Of a DNA stretch of 64,000 bases, positions 27,405 to 35,784 are shown piece after piece. The stretch spans positions 124,001 through 188,000 of the forward strand of contig NZ_JABBFW010000004.1 of assembly GCF_012927045.1 (NCBI RefSeq). Reading direction: 5' to 3'. The position numbers and the translations under genes were made by a program. Origin of the DNA: Azohydromonas caseinilytica (GTDB lineage: Bacteria; Pseudomonadota; Gammaproteobacteria; Burkholderiales; Burkholderiaceae_C). Under the pieces are notes generated by a model, which did not search any database, had not been told where the DNA came from, and saw nothing but the letters and a program-made list of their open reading frames with translations. Within the stretch, counting starts at the first letter, position 1, and each line of letters opens with the position of its first letter.

Positions 27405-29357
27405 TCAGCCGCGGCGGTGCTGCAGCGCCAGGCGCTCCAGCTCGGCCTCGTAGCCGCGCACGAAGCGCGGGGTGTCGAACAGCACCGACTGGCGGCCTTC
27501 CTCGCGCAGGTAGCGCCGGTAGGAGGCCACGCGCGCGGGCGTGCGGCCCAGGTGGATGGCCATGCGCTCGTACTCGGCCAGCGAGGTCGTGATCAGGTCG
27601 GGCAGGCCTACGTGCGTGAGCAGGCTGCCGGCCATGCGCGAGATGTAGGTGCGCCCCGACAGCGTCAGCAGCGGCAGCCCCATCCACAGCACGTCGCTGG
27701 CGGTGGTGCCGCCGTTGTAGGGGAAGGTGTCGAGGAACAGGTCGGCCATCTGGAAACGCGCCAGGTAGTCCGGCGGCGCCACGCGCGGCGCGAAGATCAG
27801 CCGCTCGCGCGCCACGCCCGCGTCCTCGGCGGCGCGGCACATGTTCTCCTGCGCCCACTCGTTGTCGGCCAGCAGCCACAGCACGCTGCCCGGCACCGCG
27901 TGCAGCACGCGCATCCAGCTGCGGAACACGTCCTCGGTGAACTTGAAGTTGTTGTTGAAGGCGCAGTAGACGAAGGCGTCCTCGGGCAGCCCGCACTGCG
28001 CGCGCGTGGGCGTGGGGCCGATCACGCGCTTGCGGTCGCTGACCTGGTAGCAGTCGGGCAGGTAGATGGGGCGCTCGCTGCTGTAGGGCAGCAGCTCCGG
28101 GGGCATGACGTAGCGGTCGGCGATGACCCAGTCCACGCCGGGGATGCCGCAGGTGCCGGGAAAGCCCAGGTAGCTCACTTGCACCGGCGCCGGGCGCTTG
28201 CCCAGGATGGCCGGGCGCGCGCCGTTGGTCAGGCCCTGCAGGTCCACCAGCACGTCGATGCCCTGCGACGTGATGAGCTGCGCCGCGAGGTCGTCGGTAA
28301 GGCCCCCGATGGACCAGACCTTGTCGAAGCCGGCCCTCAGCCGCGCGCGCAGCGGCGTGCCGTCCTCGCGGCTCCAGCAGAAGGCGTGCACCTCGAAGCG
28401 CTCGCGGTCGTGCAGCTCGTAGAGCTCGGCGGTGAGCAGCCCCACGGCGTGCATGTGCAGGTCGCCCGAGAGGTAGCCGATCTTGATGCGCCCGCTGCGC
28501 GGGCCGTAGGCCGGGTGCAGCGGCAGCAGCGGCGGCTTGGGCACGCGCTCCAGCGCGAAGCGCTGCGCCGCCACCATGTGCAGCGCCGGATCGTCGGTGG
28601 CGCTGAGCATGGCCAGCGCCGAGGTGCCGGCCAGCAGCTGGTAGTGCGTGACGGCGCCCACGGGCTCGTACACCGGCCACTTGCATTGCTTCTGGCGCAG
28701 GTGCACGTAATGCTGGATCGGGCCGGACTGCACGGGATTGAGCGACAGGCTCAGCTTGAGCCAGGCCTCGGCTTCCTCGAAGCGGCGCAGCTGCTCGCAC
28801 AGCCGCGCGGAGTTGTTGACGGCATGGATGCGCAGCTCCAGCGCCGTCTCGTTGGGCGCGGGCTGCTGGGCGATGAGCGCCCACTGCGCCAGCGCCTCCT
28901 CGTGGCGGCCCTGGCGTTCGAGCTGGTGGCCCAGGTTCAGCAGCGCGTGCGTGAAGCCCGGCGAGAACTCCAGGGCGCGGCGGTAGGCGAGCTCGGCCTC
29001 CTTGGCGCGGCCCAGCGCGTCCAGCACCGTGCCCCAGTTGAAGCAGGCCACGTGGCGCATCGGCGAGGGCGTGTTCTCGATCCACTGCTCGTAGAGCCGG
29101 GCCGAGGCCTCGGACAGGCCCTGCTGCGTCAGCCGCCCGGCGCTGTCGAGCAGCTCCATGAACTCCATGCGGCCCGAGCGGGCATGCGCGAGCGCCTGGT
29201 CGAGCGCGGCGTTGGCTGGCGCGTTGGGTGACGCGGCGGGCAAGGTGCCGGACGGGGCGGCGGCCTGGTCGAGCGCGATCTTGGAAGCGGCGGCGGACGC
29301 CTTCAGCGCAGCCTTGGCAGGGTGGGCGGGCGTCTTCGAGGTGGTCTTGGAAGGCAT
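27405..29357 (-). CDS. SPINDLY/OGT-type O-linked N-acetylglucosamine transferase with N-terminal TPRs
   Basis: A 650-residue protein. Residues 1-55 are Ala/Lys/Pro-rich. Residues about 60-240 contain TPR-like helices (AELAYRRALEFSPGFTHALLNLGHQLERQGRHEEAL). From about 290 comes the OGT catalytic region: RIKIGYLSGDLHMHAVG, VDLQGLTNGARPAILGKRPAPVQVSYLGFPGT, FLDTFPYNGGTTASDVLWMGLPLLTLSG. Bacterial relatives modify flagellin or adhesin Ser/Thr in the cytoplasm, typically with GlcNAc from UDP-GlcNAc. It lies between a type I exporter and late flagellar genes. Either flagellin or the Thr/Ser-rich giant protein could be the target. Confidence 0.9.
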   Translation of the reverse strand: MPSKTTSKTPAHPAKAALKASAAASKIALDQAAAPSGTLPAASPNAPANAALDQALAHARSGRMEFMELLDSAGRLTQQGLSEASARLYEQWIENTPSPMRHVACFNWGTVLDALGRAKEAELAYRRALEFSPGFTHALLNLGHQLERQGRHEEALAQWALIAQQPAPNETALELRIHAVNNSARLCEQLRRFEEAEAWLKLSLSLNPVQSGPIQHYVHLRQKQCKWPVYEPVGAVTHYQLLAGTSALAMLSATDDPALHMVAAQRFALERVPKPPLLPLHPAYGPRSGRIKIGYLSGDLHMHAVGLLTAELYELHDRERFEVHAFCWSREDGTPLRARLRAGFDKVWSIGGLTDDLAAQLITSQGIDVLVDLQGLTNGARPAILGKRPAPVQVSYLGFPGTCGIPGVDWVIADRYVMPPELLPYSSERPIYLPDCYQVSDRKRVIGPTPTRAQCGLPEDAFVYCAFNNNFKFTEDVFRSWMRVLHAVPGSVLWLLADNEWAQENMCRAAEDAGVARERLIFAPRVAPPDYLARFQMADLFLDTFPYNGGTTASDVLWMGLPLLTLSGRTYISRMAGSLLTHVGLPDLITTSLAEYERMAIHLGRTPARVASYRRYLREEGRQSVLFDTPRFVRGYEAELERLALQHRRG

Positions 29358-29513
29358 GGCGTGGCCGGCGAGGTACTCCGGGCGCCATTGTCGGGAAGGG
29401 CCCGCGCGCCCGATCGGTGCATCAGGCGGGGGAAGTCGGGCTATCTCGGTGGACGGCCGGGCTGGCGGCGCGGCGGCCGGGCCGCCCCCAGCAACATGCC
29501 GCCGGGCGGCCGG

Positions 29514-30623
29514 TCACGGCCTGGCGCCGCGCGGGCCGGGGGCCGCTCTCAGTTGCCGGGCCAGCGCGTGATAGCGCCGGGCCTTGGCGGCGTCATTGGT
29601 GCCCTCGTACAGCACGGCCAGGTTGTGTGCGGCCGAGAAGCTGCCGCTGCCGCGCACGCCGTCGAGCTCAGGGCGCTCGCCGATCTCCAGGCAGCGCAGC
29701 CAAGCGGCTTCGGCCATGGGCAGCCATTGCTCCAGCGCCTGTTCCGGGTTGGCCACCGCGACGTCCAGGAACAGATTGCCCAGTGCGAAGAAATAGTCGG
29801 GGTAGCCCTGGCACTCGTCCATCAGCTCCCCGGACACGACGATGGCGCGCTCGAACTCCCCGGACTGCGCCAGGCAGTACACCAGACGGGCCGCGGCTTC
29901 ACGGCGCCACTGCTTGTCCGGATGCGCCCGCTGCAGCGCCTTTTCGTACTGGTCACTGGCCTGCAGGAATTCCTTGGCCAGCTCGTGCTCCGTGCCCAGC
30001 TGGTAGGCCAGGTAGGCGTTATCGGGCTGGTGTTGGGTTTCCTGCAGCAGCATCTGCAGGTTGCGGCCGGCCTTTCTGGTGCGCTGCGCGGGCAGGTAGC
30101 CGTCGTGGCCGATGACCAGCGGCAGGCGCCGGCGGGGCAGCTCGGAAACGGGCTGCTCGTGGATGCGTCCCTCGTAGCGCACGCCCCGGGGCAGCAGGCG
30201 GGGAATCCACGCGCGTCCCTGCTCGTCCCGGCCGGCGATCTCCAGGTCGCTGCGGATGAGGGCCTGCCCCAGGAAAAGCGTGCGCAGCTCCGGGCCGCGC
30301 AGGCACTGCGCGCCGCCTTCGAGCCACTCGTCGGCGTCCAGCACCAGGTTCCAGTCGGCATCGGCCAGCTCCAGCGCCAGGTTGCGGGCCGCCGCGAAGT
30401 CGTCGTTCCAGGGCGCGTGGTGCACCTGGGCGCCGCAGGACCTGGCGATGGCGACCGTGTCGTCGGTGGAGCCGGTATCCAGCACCAGCATGCGGCGCAC
30501 GACGGCCTTGGCACTCTGCAGGCAGCGCGCGATGCAGCGCGCCTCGTCGCGTGCGATGACCACGAGGGCCAGATCGGGTTGCGCGTGCGGCGTGGCACGC
30601 GCGGGCTTGTGCTTCTTGCTCAT
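29514..30623 (-). CDS. Family 2 glycosyltransferase with C-terminal TPR-like helices
   Basis: A 369-residue protein starting MSKKHKPARATPHAQPDLAL. The first 110 residues are a GT2 domain (LALVVIARDEARCIARCLQSA, MLVLDTGSTDDTVAIA, WNLVLDADEWLEGG with the DxD site). Residues about 195-360 are helical repeats resembling TPRs (AYLAYQLGTEHELAKEFLQASDQYEKALQ). The GT2-TPR combination is common for protein or glycan glycosyltransferases in bacterial surface clusters. It starts 70 bases after the ycgR stop and lies upstream of the O-GlcNAc transferase gene, so all could share one transcript. Confidence 0.88.
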   Translation of the reverse strand: MSKKHKPARATPHAQPDLALVVIARDEARCIARCLQSAKAVVRRMLVLDTGSTDDTVAIARSCGAQVHHAPWNDDFAAARNLALELADADWNLVLDADEWLEGGAQCLRGPELRTLFLGQALIRSDLEIAGRDEQGRAWIPRLLPRGVRYEGRIHEQPVSELPRRRLPLVIGHDGYLPAQRTRKAGRNLQMLLQETQHQPDNAYLAYQLGTEHELAKEFLQASDQYEKALQRAHPDKQWRREAAARLVYCLAQSGEFERAIVVSGELMDECQGYPDYFFALGNLFLDVAVANPEQALEQWLPMAEAAWLRCLEIGERPELDGVRGSGSFSAAHNLAVLYEGTNDAAKARRYHALARQLRAAPGPRGARP

Positions 30624-30693
30624 GTCCGGGAGGTTGTCGGCAGTCGGTGGAGCCCCCGGGCATGCAAGGGCCGGCCCGGCGCCCTGGCGGCCG

Positions 30694-31422
30694 TCAGCCG
30701 GCGTGCTGGCCCTGTACGCGCCACAGGTAGGCCTGCAGCGCCTGTGCCGTCGCCGCGGGCGGATCGACGAAGCGGCAGCCCAGGCGCAGGCCGGCACTGT
30801 CGGCGCTCATGCAGGTGACATGCAGCACTTCCAGCGTGAGCGCCAGCCGGGTGTGGCAGTCGAGCTCCAGCAGCGCCTGGGCAAACACCTCGCCCGGGTG
30901 CAGCGGGGGCTGGTCGTAGGGCAGCCGCAGCGCGCAGCCGCCCAGGCTCAGGTCCAGCACCTGCAGCACGCGCGCGGCGTCGGGATGGGCGGGATCGGGC
31001 AGGTACGCGGTGGGTGCGCCGGCGGGGCGCACGCGGCGGTTGCGGCGGCGGTTGATGCGCAGCACCTGGGTGGGCAGCGCCGCCTGCAGCGTGCAGCCCG
31101 CGGTGCCGTGCACCAGCAGCAGGTGGTCCAGCCCGAACTGCAGCTGCATGCCGTCCAGGAAGCCCGAGGCCAGCGCCTGCGGCGCGGCCAGCAAGGGCTG
31201 CAGCTGCGCCACGGCGGCATCGGCGGCAAAGCCGATGCGCCGGCGCTCGGCGTCGCAACCCAGCAGCCGCGTGGTCGTCAGGCCGCCCTCGGGCGAGCTC
31301 AGGTGCAGCGGGACGGCCTCGTCGATGAGGCGGCGCAGCAGCGCGGCGATGTCCGGCGCCGTGTCTACGTGCAGCACCTCGGCGGCTTCGGGTGGCGGGG
31401 CGGGGGAGACGGAGGTGTCCAT
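30694..31422 (-). CDS. ycgR: YcgR-like flagellar brake protein (PilZ domain)
   Basis: A 242-residue protein with a YcgR N-terminal domain (residues about 15-115) and a PilZ domain. The c-di-GMP-binding RxxxR motif is in RINRRRNRRV near residues 122-131 and the D-x-S-x-x-G motif is in DLSLGGCAL near 157. On binding c-di-GMP, YcgR acts on the motor to slow or bias rotation. The start used is the ATG at 31422; a TTG at 31464 overlapping the fliT stop would add 14 residues. It follows fliS and fliT, so it is made with late flagellar proteins. Confidence 0.9.
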   Translation of the reverse strand: MDTSVSPAPPPEAAEVLHVDTAPDIAALLRRLIDEAVPLHLSSPEGGLTTTRLLGCDAERRRIGFAADAAVAQLQPLLAAPQALASGFLDGMQLQFGLDHLLLVHGTAGCTLQAALPTQVLRINRRRNRRVRPAGAPTAYLPDPAHPDAARVLQVLDLSLGGCALRLPYDQPPLHPGEVFAQALLELDCHTRLALTLEVLHVTCMSADSAGLRLGCRFVDPPAATAQALQAYLWRVQGQHAG

Positions 31423-31460
31423 CGGGGCACCGGGGGCGTTCGGGGAGAAGGAGGTGGCGC

Positions 31461-31760
31461 TCAATGCACGGTGCGTGGGCGGCCGCCCAGCAGGCCGTCC
31501 AGCCGCTCGCGCCAGGGCTCGGCCAGGCTGCGGATCTGAGCGTCGTTGAGCAGGATGCGCTGCAGGATGCGGGCCTTGGTGCGGGCCTGGTCGGGGGGCA
31601 GCGGGCGGGCGCGCGCGGCGTCCCTGAGCTGCGAGATCAACCGTCCGCAGGCGCCTTCGAGCTGCACCACCTGGTCCCAGTCGCCGCGTCGCGCCGCGGC
31701 CAGCATGTCAGCGCTGGCCTGCTCGATGGCTTCGTAGTAGCTCAGCAGCGGGGTGTCCAT
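31461..31760 (-). CDS. fliT: Flagellar export chaperone FliT
   Basis: A 99-residue helical protein starting MDTPLLSYYEAIEQASADML. Size, predicted all-helical nature and position between fliS and ycgR fit FliT, the export chaperone for the filament cap FliD, which in enterics also holds FlhDC in check. Sequence conservation in this family is low, so position carries much of the weight. The start at 31760 was preferred over longer open readings, which run into the fliS gap. Confidence 0.82.
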   Translation of the reverse strand: MDTPLLSYYEAIEQASADMLAAARRGDWDQVVQLEGACGRLISQLRDAARARPLPPDQARTKARILQRILLNDAQIRSLAEPWRERLDGLLGGRPRTVH

Positions 31761-31816
31761 GGTCGTCGGTGCGCCCGGGGCGATGCGGGGGAGGGCGGAC
31801 GGTGAGGTGGCGGCGT

Positions 31817-32239
31817 TCAGCGCGCGCCTTCGGCTTGCGGGGCGATGGCGGCCCAGGCCTCGCGCAGCGGCTCGATCAGGCGCTTGCATTCGTCGAGCGG
31901 CGCGGGGTCGCTGCGCAGGTTAGCCTGCGTCAGGCGCATGGTGACGTAGCCGTAGAGGTCGTTGAGGTTGGCGGCGAGCTCGCCGCCTTGCTGCAGGTCC
32001 AGCGCGCTGCGCAGTCCTTCCTCGACGATGCGCACGGCACGGTTGAGCGCCTGGCACTTGGCCGCCACGTCGTCTTGCGCCAGGGCGCCCTGCGCCTGCG
32101 CCACGGCGTCGATCAGGCCGTCGAACAGCATCGCCACCAGCTTGTGCGGCGAAGCGGCGCTCACGCCGGTCTGCACGCCCACCTGGTGGTAGGCGCTGGC
32201 GGCACGGCGCGGCGCGAAAGGAGAGGCTCCGGTGTACAT
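31817..32239 (-). CDS. fliS: Flagellin export chaperone FliS
   Basis: A 140-residue protein of normal FliS length. It begins with the family pattern AYHQVGVQTGVSAASPHKLVAMLFDGLIDAVAQA, with the conserved Y and the ASPHKLV.MLFDG core, and continues with four amphipathic helices including LNDLYGYVTMRLTQANL. FliS holds flagellin in the cytoplasm before export. It stands about 130 bases downstream of fliD, behind a terminator, and has its own candidate sigma-28 promoter. Confidence 0.94.
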   Translation of the reverse strand: MYTGASPFAPRRAASAYHQVGVQTGVSAASPHKLVAMLFDGLIDAVAQAQGALAQDDVAAKCQALNRAVRIVEEGLRSALDLQQGGELAANLNDLYGYVTMRLTQANLRSDPAPLDECKRLIEPLREAWAAIAPQAEGAR

Positions 32240-32272
32240 GGTGCTTGCCGAGGTCTTGCTGATGTCAATGAC

Positions 32273-32300
32273 TTATCGGCGCGGCGGGCGCTGGGCTTGA
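32273..32300 (-). promoter_or_regulatory. Candidate sigma-28 promoter for fliS-fliT-ycgR
   Basis: On the minus strand TCAA (32300-32297), a 16-base spacer and a perfect GCCGATAA (32280-32273). The spacer is one base longer than in the other examples here. It lies 34 bases upstream of the fliS ATG and just downstream of the fliD terminator, which makes a fresh promoter at this point sensible. Confidence 0.6.
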
Positions 32301-32315
32301 GCCGCGCAAGCCCGC

Positions 32316-32340
32316 GAAAAAGCGCCCTTTCGGGCGCTTC
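32316..32340 (-). terminator. Rho-independent terminator after fliD
   Basis: On the minus strand GAAGCGCCC, a short AAA-type loop and GGGCGCTT make an 8-9 bp stem followed by a run of T (32321-32317). It lies 31 bases after the fliD stop and before fliS. Confidence 0.9.
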
Positions 32341-32370
32341 TCCGGGCTTTGCCTCGCGGCGCCGGCATGC

Positions 32371-33756
32371 TTAGCCGGTGGACTTGTTCCACTGGGCGAC
32401 CTGCTGCGACACGTAGGACGACAGCGCATTGATCGAGCCCATCTTGGCGTCCAGCGCCTGGTACTGCTTTTCCAGCCGGGTCTGCCAGCGCACCACGCGC
32501 TCCTCCAGCCGCTCCTGCTCGGTCTGGTTGCGCTTGAGCTTGCCTTGCAGGCTGTCGGTGCGCGAGGTCAGGAAGCCGTCGGTGCCCGTGACCGTGTCGC
32601 CGAGCTGCCTGAAGCGCACGCCGAAGCCGTTGTTGCTGACCGTCACCGCGTCGGAGCTGGTGAAGAGCTTGCCCAGCTCCGTGGGCTGCTTCAGCGCCTC
32701 GGCGAGCCTGGTGCTGTTGGCCTTGAGCGTGCCGTCCTTCTGCATCTCCAGGCCCACGCTGCTGAGGGTCTTGAAGGCCGTGGACAGGCCGCTGCTGCTC
32801 TGCGCCAGGCTGCGCAGCTCGGAGCGCAGCCGCATGGCGGCGCTGTCGCCCTGCAGGTTGCCCGCCTTCTTGGTGCCCGCGTCGTACTTGGTCTGCTCGG
32901 CCAGATAGTTGTTGAGCGCGTTGTAGGCCGCCACGAAGTCGTCGATGGCCTTCTTCTGCGCCGTCTCGTCGTTGCTCAGCGTGACCTTCGCGGTGCCTTC
33001 CTTGACCAGGATCAGCGACAGCCCATCCATGGCATTGCTGACCTGGTTGCTGCCGGACTCCGCCGGCACGCCGTTGATGGTGAACTGCGCGTTCTGCGCC
33101 GCCTGGGCCTGCGTCATGCCCCCGACCAGGCCGGGCTGGTAGTTGAAATCGGCGAAGTCGCCCGTGACCATGATCCGGCTGCCCAGGCCGGTGCTTTGGG
33201 AGGTCAGCGCCAGGCGTGCCGCGCCCGTGGCGTCGCGCACCACCGAGGCCGTGACGCCGATGCCCGCGGCGTTGATGCGGTCGCGCACCTGCTCCACGGT
33301 GGTGCCGGGATCGGTGAAAGTGAGGTCCAGCGCGCTCGTGCCGTCCTTGAGCACGGGCGGCGGGCCGTACTCCTGCACGATCTGGATGGTCATCGTGCCC
33401 GCGCCCACGGCGGACGAGAGGGCGCGCGAGTACAGCGTCTGCGCGCGCGCGATGCTCGACACCGCCACCGTGTACTCGCCCGCGGCGGCGCTGCCGGTGG
33501 TGGCGGCGCTGACGGTGGTAGTGTCGGAGGAGGTGGCGCTGGTCTGCTTCCACAGGCTGGAGCTGCCCAGCGCCGCGGCGGTGTCGCGCAGCGTGGACAC
33601 CAGGCTCTGCACCTTGCCGTAGGCCGAGATCTGGGTCTGGATCTTGGTCGCGGCGGTCTGCAGGGTTGCGATCGGCTTGCGCTCGAGCGTCACGAGCTGC
33701 GACATGATGCTGCTGACGTCGAGCCCGCTGCCGATGCCGGTGGAGGAGATGGCCAT
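32371..33756 (-). CDS. fliD: Flagellar filament cap protein FliD
   Basis: A 461-residue protein starting MAISSTGIGSGLDVSSIMSQ, the conserved FliD N-terminus. The N-terminal coiled region (LVTLERKPIATLQTAATKIQTQI) and C-terminal coiled region (RWQTRLEKQYQALDAKMGSINALSSYVSQQVAQW) frame the variable cap domains. FliD forms the pentameric or hexameric cap that folds flagellin at the filament tip. It has its own candidate sigma-28 promoter and is bounded by a terminator. Confidence 0.95.
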   Translation of the reverse strand: MAISSTGIGSGLDVSSIMSQLVTLERKPIATLQTAATKIQTQISAYGKVQSLVSTLRDTAAALGSSSLWKQTSATSSDTTTVSAATTGSAAAGEYTVAVSSIARAQTLYSRALSSAVGAGTMTIQIVQEYGPPPVLKDGTSALDLTFTDPGTTVEQVRDRINAAGIGVTASVVRDATGAARLALTSQSTGLGSRIMVTGDFADFNYQPGLVGGMTQAQAAQNAQFTINGVPAESGSNQVSNAMDGLSLILVKEGTAKVTLSNDETAQKKAIDDFVAAYNALNNYLAEQTKYDAGTKKAGNLQGDSAAMRLRSELRSLAQSSSGLSTAFKTLSSVGLEMQKDGTLKANSTRLAEALKQPTELGKLFTSSDAVTVSNNGFGVRFRQLGDTVTGTDGFLTSRTDSLQGKLKRNQTEQERLEERVVRWQTRLEKQYQALDAKMGSINALSSYVSQQVAQWNKSTG

Positions 33757-33798
33757 GGAGGGAATCCTTCTCGGGTGAGCATCTGGGGGTGTCCCTGT

Positions 33799-33825
33799 AC
33801 ATCGGCAGGGACCCGAAGAACTTGA
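33799..33825 (-). promoter_or_regulatory. Candidate sigma-28 promoter for fliD
   Basis: Minus strand: TCAA at 33825-33822, a 15-base spacer, GCCGATGT at 33806-33799. Extended -35 reads TCAAGTTC, close to the FliA consensus TAAAGTTT. The fliD ATG at 33756 is 43 bases downstream of the -10 box. Confidence 0.75.
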
Positions 33826-33984
33826 GGCCGGCCACGCGCCGTGCCGGCAGCCGGCGCCGGTGCGGCCCCGTGCGCGCGGTCAGGAATTGTTCGCCGGCCG
33901 GCACGGCAGCGATGCCCGGACAAGCCGGGCCAATGCAGCCCAGTTCGCCGCGTTGCGGCCACAACCTCAATGCGGCAGCCAAGC

Positions 33985-34019
33985 AAAAAGGCCCGCGTGC
34001 CGGGGCATGCGGGCCTTTT
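33985..34019 (-). terminator. Rho-independent terminator after fliC
   Basis: Minus strand: AAAAGGCCCGC and GCGGGCCTTTT form an 11-bp stem around a 12-base loop, with a T run at the end (33989-33985). It lies 36 bases after the flagellin stop. Confidence 0.92.
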
Positions 34020-34054
34020 GCAGTGAGGGCGGCCGCGAGGCCGCCCGGCTGTGC

Positions 34055-34864
34055 TTAGCGCAGCAGCTGCATGACGTTCTGGGCCGACTGGTTGGCCTGC
34101 GCCAGCATGGCCGTGCCGGCCTGCTGCAGCACCTGGGCGCGCGACAGGTTCGACGTCTCAGTGGCGAAGTCGGCGTCCATGATGCGGCCGCGGGCGGCAG
34201 TGGTGTTCTCCACGTTGGCCTGCAGGCTGGCGATCACGTTGTCGAAAACGTTCTGCTGGGCGCCGAGGTTGGCGCGGTTGAGCGCCAGGTCCTTCAGGGC
34301 GGTGTCGATGGTGCCCAGTGCGGCCTGAGCGTCGGCTTGGCTGGTGATGGCGCCCGTGACGGCGCTGAGGTCCACCGTGGCGACAGTCACATCGATTTGA
34401 TCGTCGGCGACGTTGTCGGCGCCCACCTGGAACTTGATGGCGGTGCCGGAGAACACCTTCTCGCCGTTGAAGCGGGTGGAGTTCACCGCGCGGTTGGCTT
34501 CCGTGAGAAGTGCCTGGTACTCGACGTTGATGTTGTCCCAGTCGGCGGTGGTGTTGGTGCCGTTGGCGCCCTGCACCGCCAGCTCGCGCATGCGCTGCAG
34601 GCCGTCCGTGACCTTGCCCAGCGCGGCGTCGGCCGTCTGCGTCAGCGAGATGGCGTCGTTGGCGTTGCGGATGGCGACGGTCATGCCGCGCGCTTGCGCG
34701 TTCATGCGGTCGGCGATGCCCAGGCCGGCGGCGTCGTCCTTGGCGCCGTTGACGCGCAGGCCGCTGGACAGGCGGGCCATCGAGGTCTGCAGCGAGCCTT
34801 GGCTGGCGCTCAGGGCACGCTGGGAATTCAGGGAAGAGACGTTGGTGTTGATCGACAAGGCCAT
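34055..34864 (-). CDS. fliC: Flagellin FliC
   Basis: A 269-residue flagellin, short for the family. It has the conserved D0/D1 ends: MALSINTNVSSLNSQRAL with QTSMARLSSGLRVNGAKDDAAGLGIADRM at the N-terminus and LNRANLGAQQNVFDNVIASLQANVENTTAARGRIMDADFA through AQNVMQLLR at the C-terminus. The variable D2 region (about residues 125-190) is small and rich in Thr, Asp and Ala. It is the only flagellin in the window. The ATG at 34864 was chosen because it gives the canonical MALSINTN start; an open extension upstream is not flagellin-like. Flagellin is a likely acceptor for the nearby glycosyltransferases. Confidence 0.97.
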   Translation of the reverse strand: MALSINTNVSSLNSQRALSASQGSLQTSMARLSSGLRVNGAKDDAAGLGIADRMNAQARGMTVAIRNANDAISLTQTADAALGKVTDGLQRMRELAVQGANGTNTTADWDNINVEYQALLTEANRAVNSTRFNGEKVFSGTAIKFQVGADNVADDQIDVTVATVDLSAVTGAITSQADAQAALGTIDTALKDLALNRANLGAQQNVFDNVIASLQANVENTTAARGRIMDADFATETSNLSRAQVLQQAGTAMLAQANQSAQNVMQLLR

Positions 34865-35082
34865 GATGGGGGCTCCAGGTCTGTATAGATGACTCCGGCA
34901 GACGCCGGCATTCGCTGGTCGGCCTGGCGGGCCGCTTCGCGCCGCGTCGGCGGTTGCCCGCCGACCGCGCCCGGCGGTAGTCATCCGTTTGCCGTTCGGG
35001 AGTCGTGTGTGATGCCTGTCCCGAGGCGGCGGCCGGCTGCTACTGTCGGACCACGAAGCGTTGTTGCGCTCCGTTGCTTGCT

Positions 35083-35110
35083 GTATCGGCGGCTGCTCCG
35101 GGGAACTTAA
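35083..35110 (-). promoter_or_regulatory. Second, fliC-proximal sigma-28-like site
   Basis: Minus strand: TTAAGTTC from 35110, then GCCGATAC at 35090-35083. The TTAA to -10 spacer is 16 bases. Transcription from here would give a fliC leader of about 210 bases. It is weaker in spacing than the site 100 bases upstream but has a better -10 box. Confidence 0.45.
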
Positions 35111-35182
35111 GGGCCTGTCAACGAGAAATTTGGCGGAATTTTTTCGCGCCCTTTCCAGGGCGAGAACCGAGCCTGCGCCGGG

Positions 35183-35209
35183 TTATCGGAGGGGTTGAGA
35201 CAAACTTGA
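35183..35209 (-). promoter_or_regulatory. Candidate sigma-28 promoter for fliC
   Basis: Minus strand: TCAAGTTT from 35209 and TCCGATAA at 35190-35183, with a 15-base TCAA to -10 spacer. This is close to TAAAGTTT-N11-GCCGATAA. It implies a fliC leader of about 310 bases, which is long for flagellin. Confidence 0.6.
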
Positions 35210-35402
35210 GGGCGCCTCCTTTTCCCCGGTATGGGCCATGTCGCCGCGCCCGCAGCCGCGGCGGGCGTGTAGGAAATTGCCTTACAAGCCCCCTGGAAGA
35301 AAAGGGACTCCGGCGACGGAGATGGACCGATATTGCCCGGCTGTTCCGGCTTCTACAGTTCGCTACACGCTGAAGCACTTGCGCAACTGACACGAGAACG
35401 CC

Positions 35403-35726
35403 ATGAACACCGAGCAGATCCTCGCCGAGATCCGGGAAGCCAACCTGTCGTACCTGATGCTGGCGCAGAGCCTGATCCGCAGCGATCGCGAGCAGGCGCT
35501 GTACCGGCTGGGCGTCTCCGACGAGACCGCGGGCATGATCGCCGCGCTCACGCCGGCGCAGATGCTCAAGATCGCCTCGGGCAACACGCTGCTGTGCCGC
35601 TTCCGCATGGACGACGAGCTGGTGTGGAACCTGCTCACCAACCACGGCCGCGGTGCCGCCAACGACGGCGTGAACCGGCTGCACGCCTCCATCCTGATGG
35701 CCGGCCGCCACCAGGAAGCCGCCTGA
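35403..35726 (+). CDS. flhD: Flagellar transcriptional activator FlhD
   Basis: A 107-residue helical protein starting MNTEQILAEIREANLSYLML, normal FlhD size. With FlhC it forms the FlhD4C2 complex that activates class 2 flagellar genes with sigma-70. Recognisable parts are LSYLMLAQSLIRSDREQALYRLGVS and LTPAQMLKIASGNTLLCRFRMDD. It is followed after 58 bases by flhC. The presence of flhDC places the organism among the beta/gamma lineages that use this master switch. Confidence 0.95.
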   Translation: MNTEQILAEIREANLSYLMLAQSLIRSDREQALYRLGVSDETAGMIAALTPAQMLKIASGNTLLCRFRMDDELVWNLLTNHGRGAANDGVNRLHASILMAGRHQEAA

Positions 35727-35784
35727 AGCGCGTTGCGACCGCATCCACCAAGTCATCAACCAGTCTTCCCGGAAGCCCGTCGTC

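Larger units (their letters stand above)
34865..35402. promoter_or_regulatory. Long divergent fliC / flhD intergenic region
   Basis: A 538-base gap without a convincing gene. On the minus strand it holds two candidate sigma-28 promoters for fliC. On the plus strand it must hold the flhDC promoter, which I could not identify by a clear -35/-10 pair. The inverted repeat GCCC/GGGC at about 35149-35161 is flanked by a T run on the wrong side for a terminator. Base composition is more AT-rich around 35125-35145 than in the genes, as expected of a control region. Confidence 0.6.

Noticed and set aside
35140-35165. Hairpin GCGCCC/GGGCG near the flhD upstream region as a terminator
   Set aside because: The T run lies before the stem on the plus strand, giving A after the stem on the minus strand, so neither direction has the required T tail.
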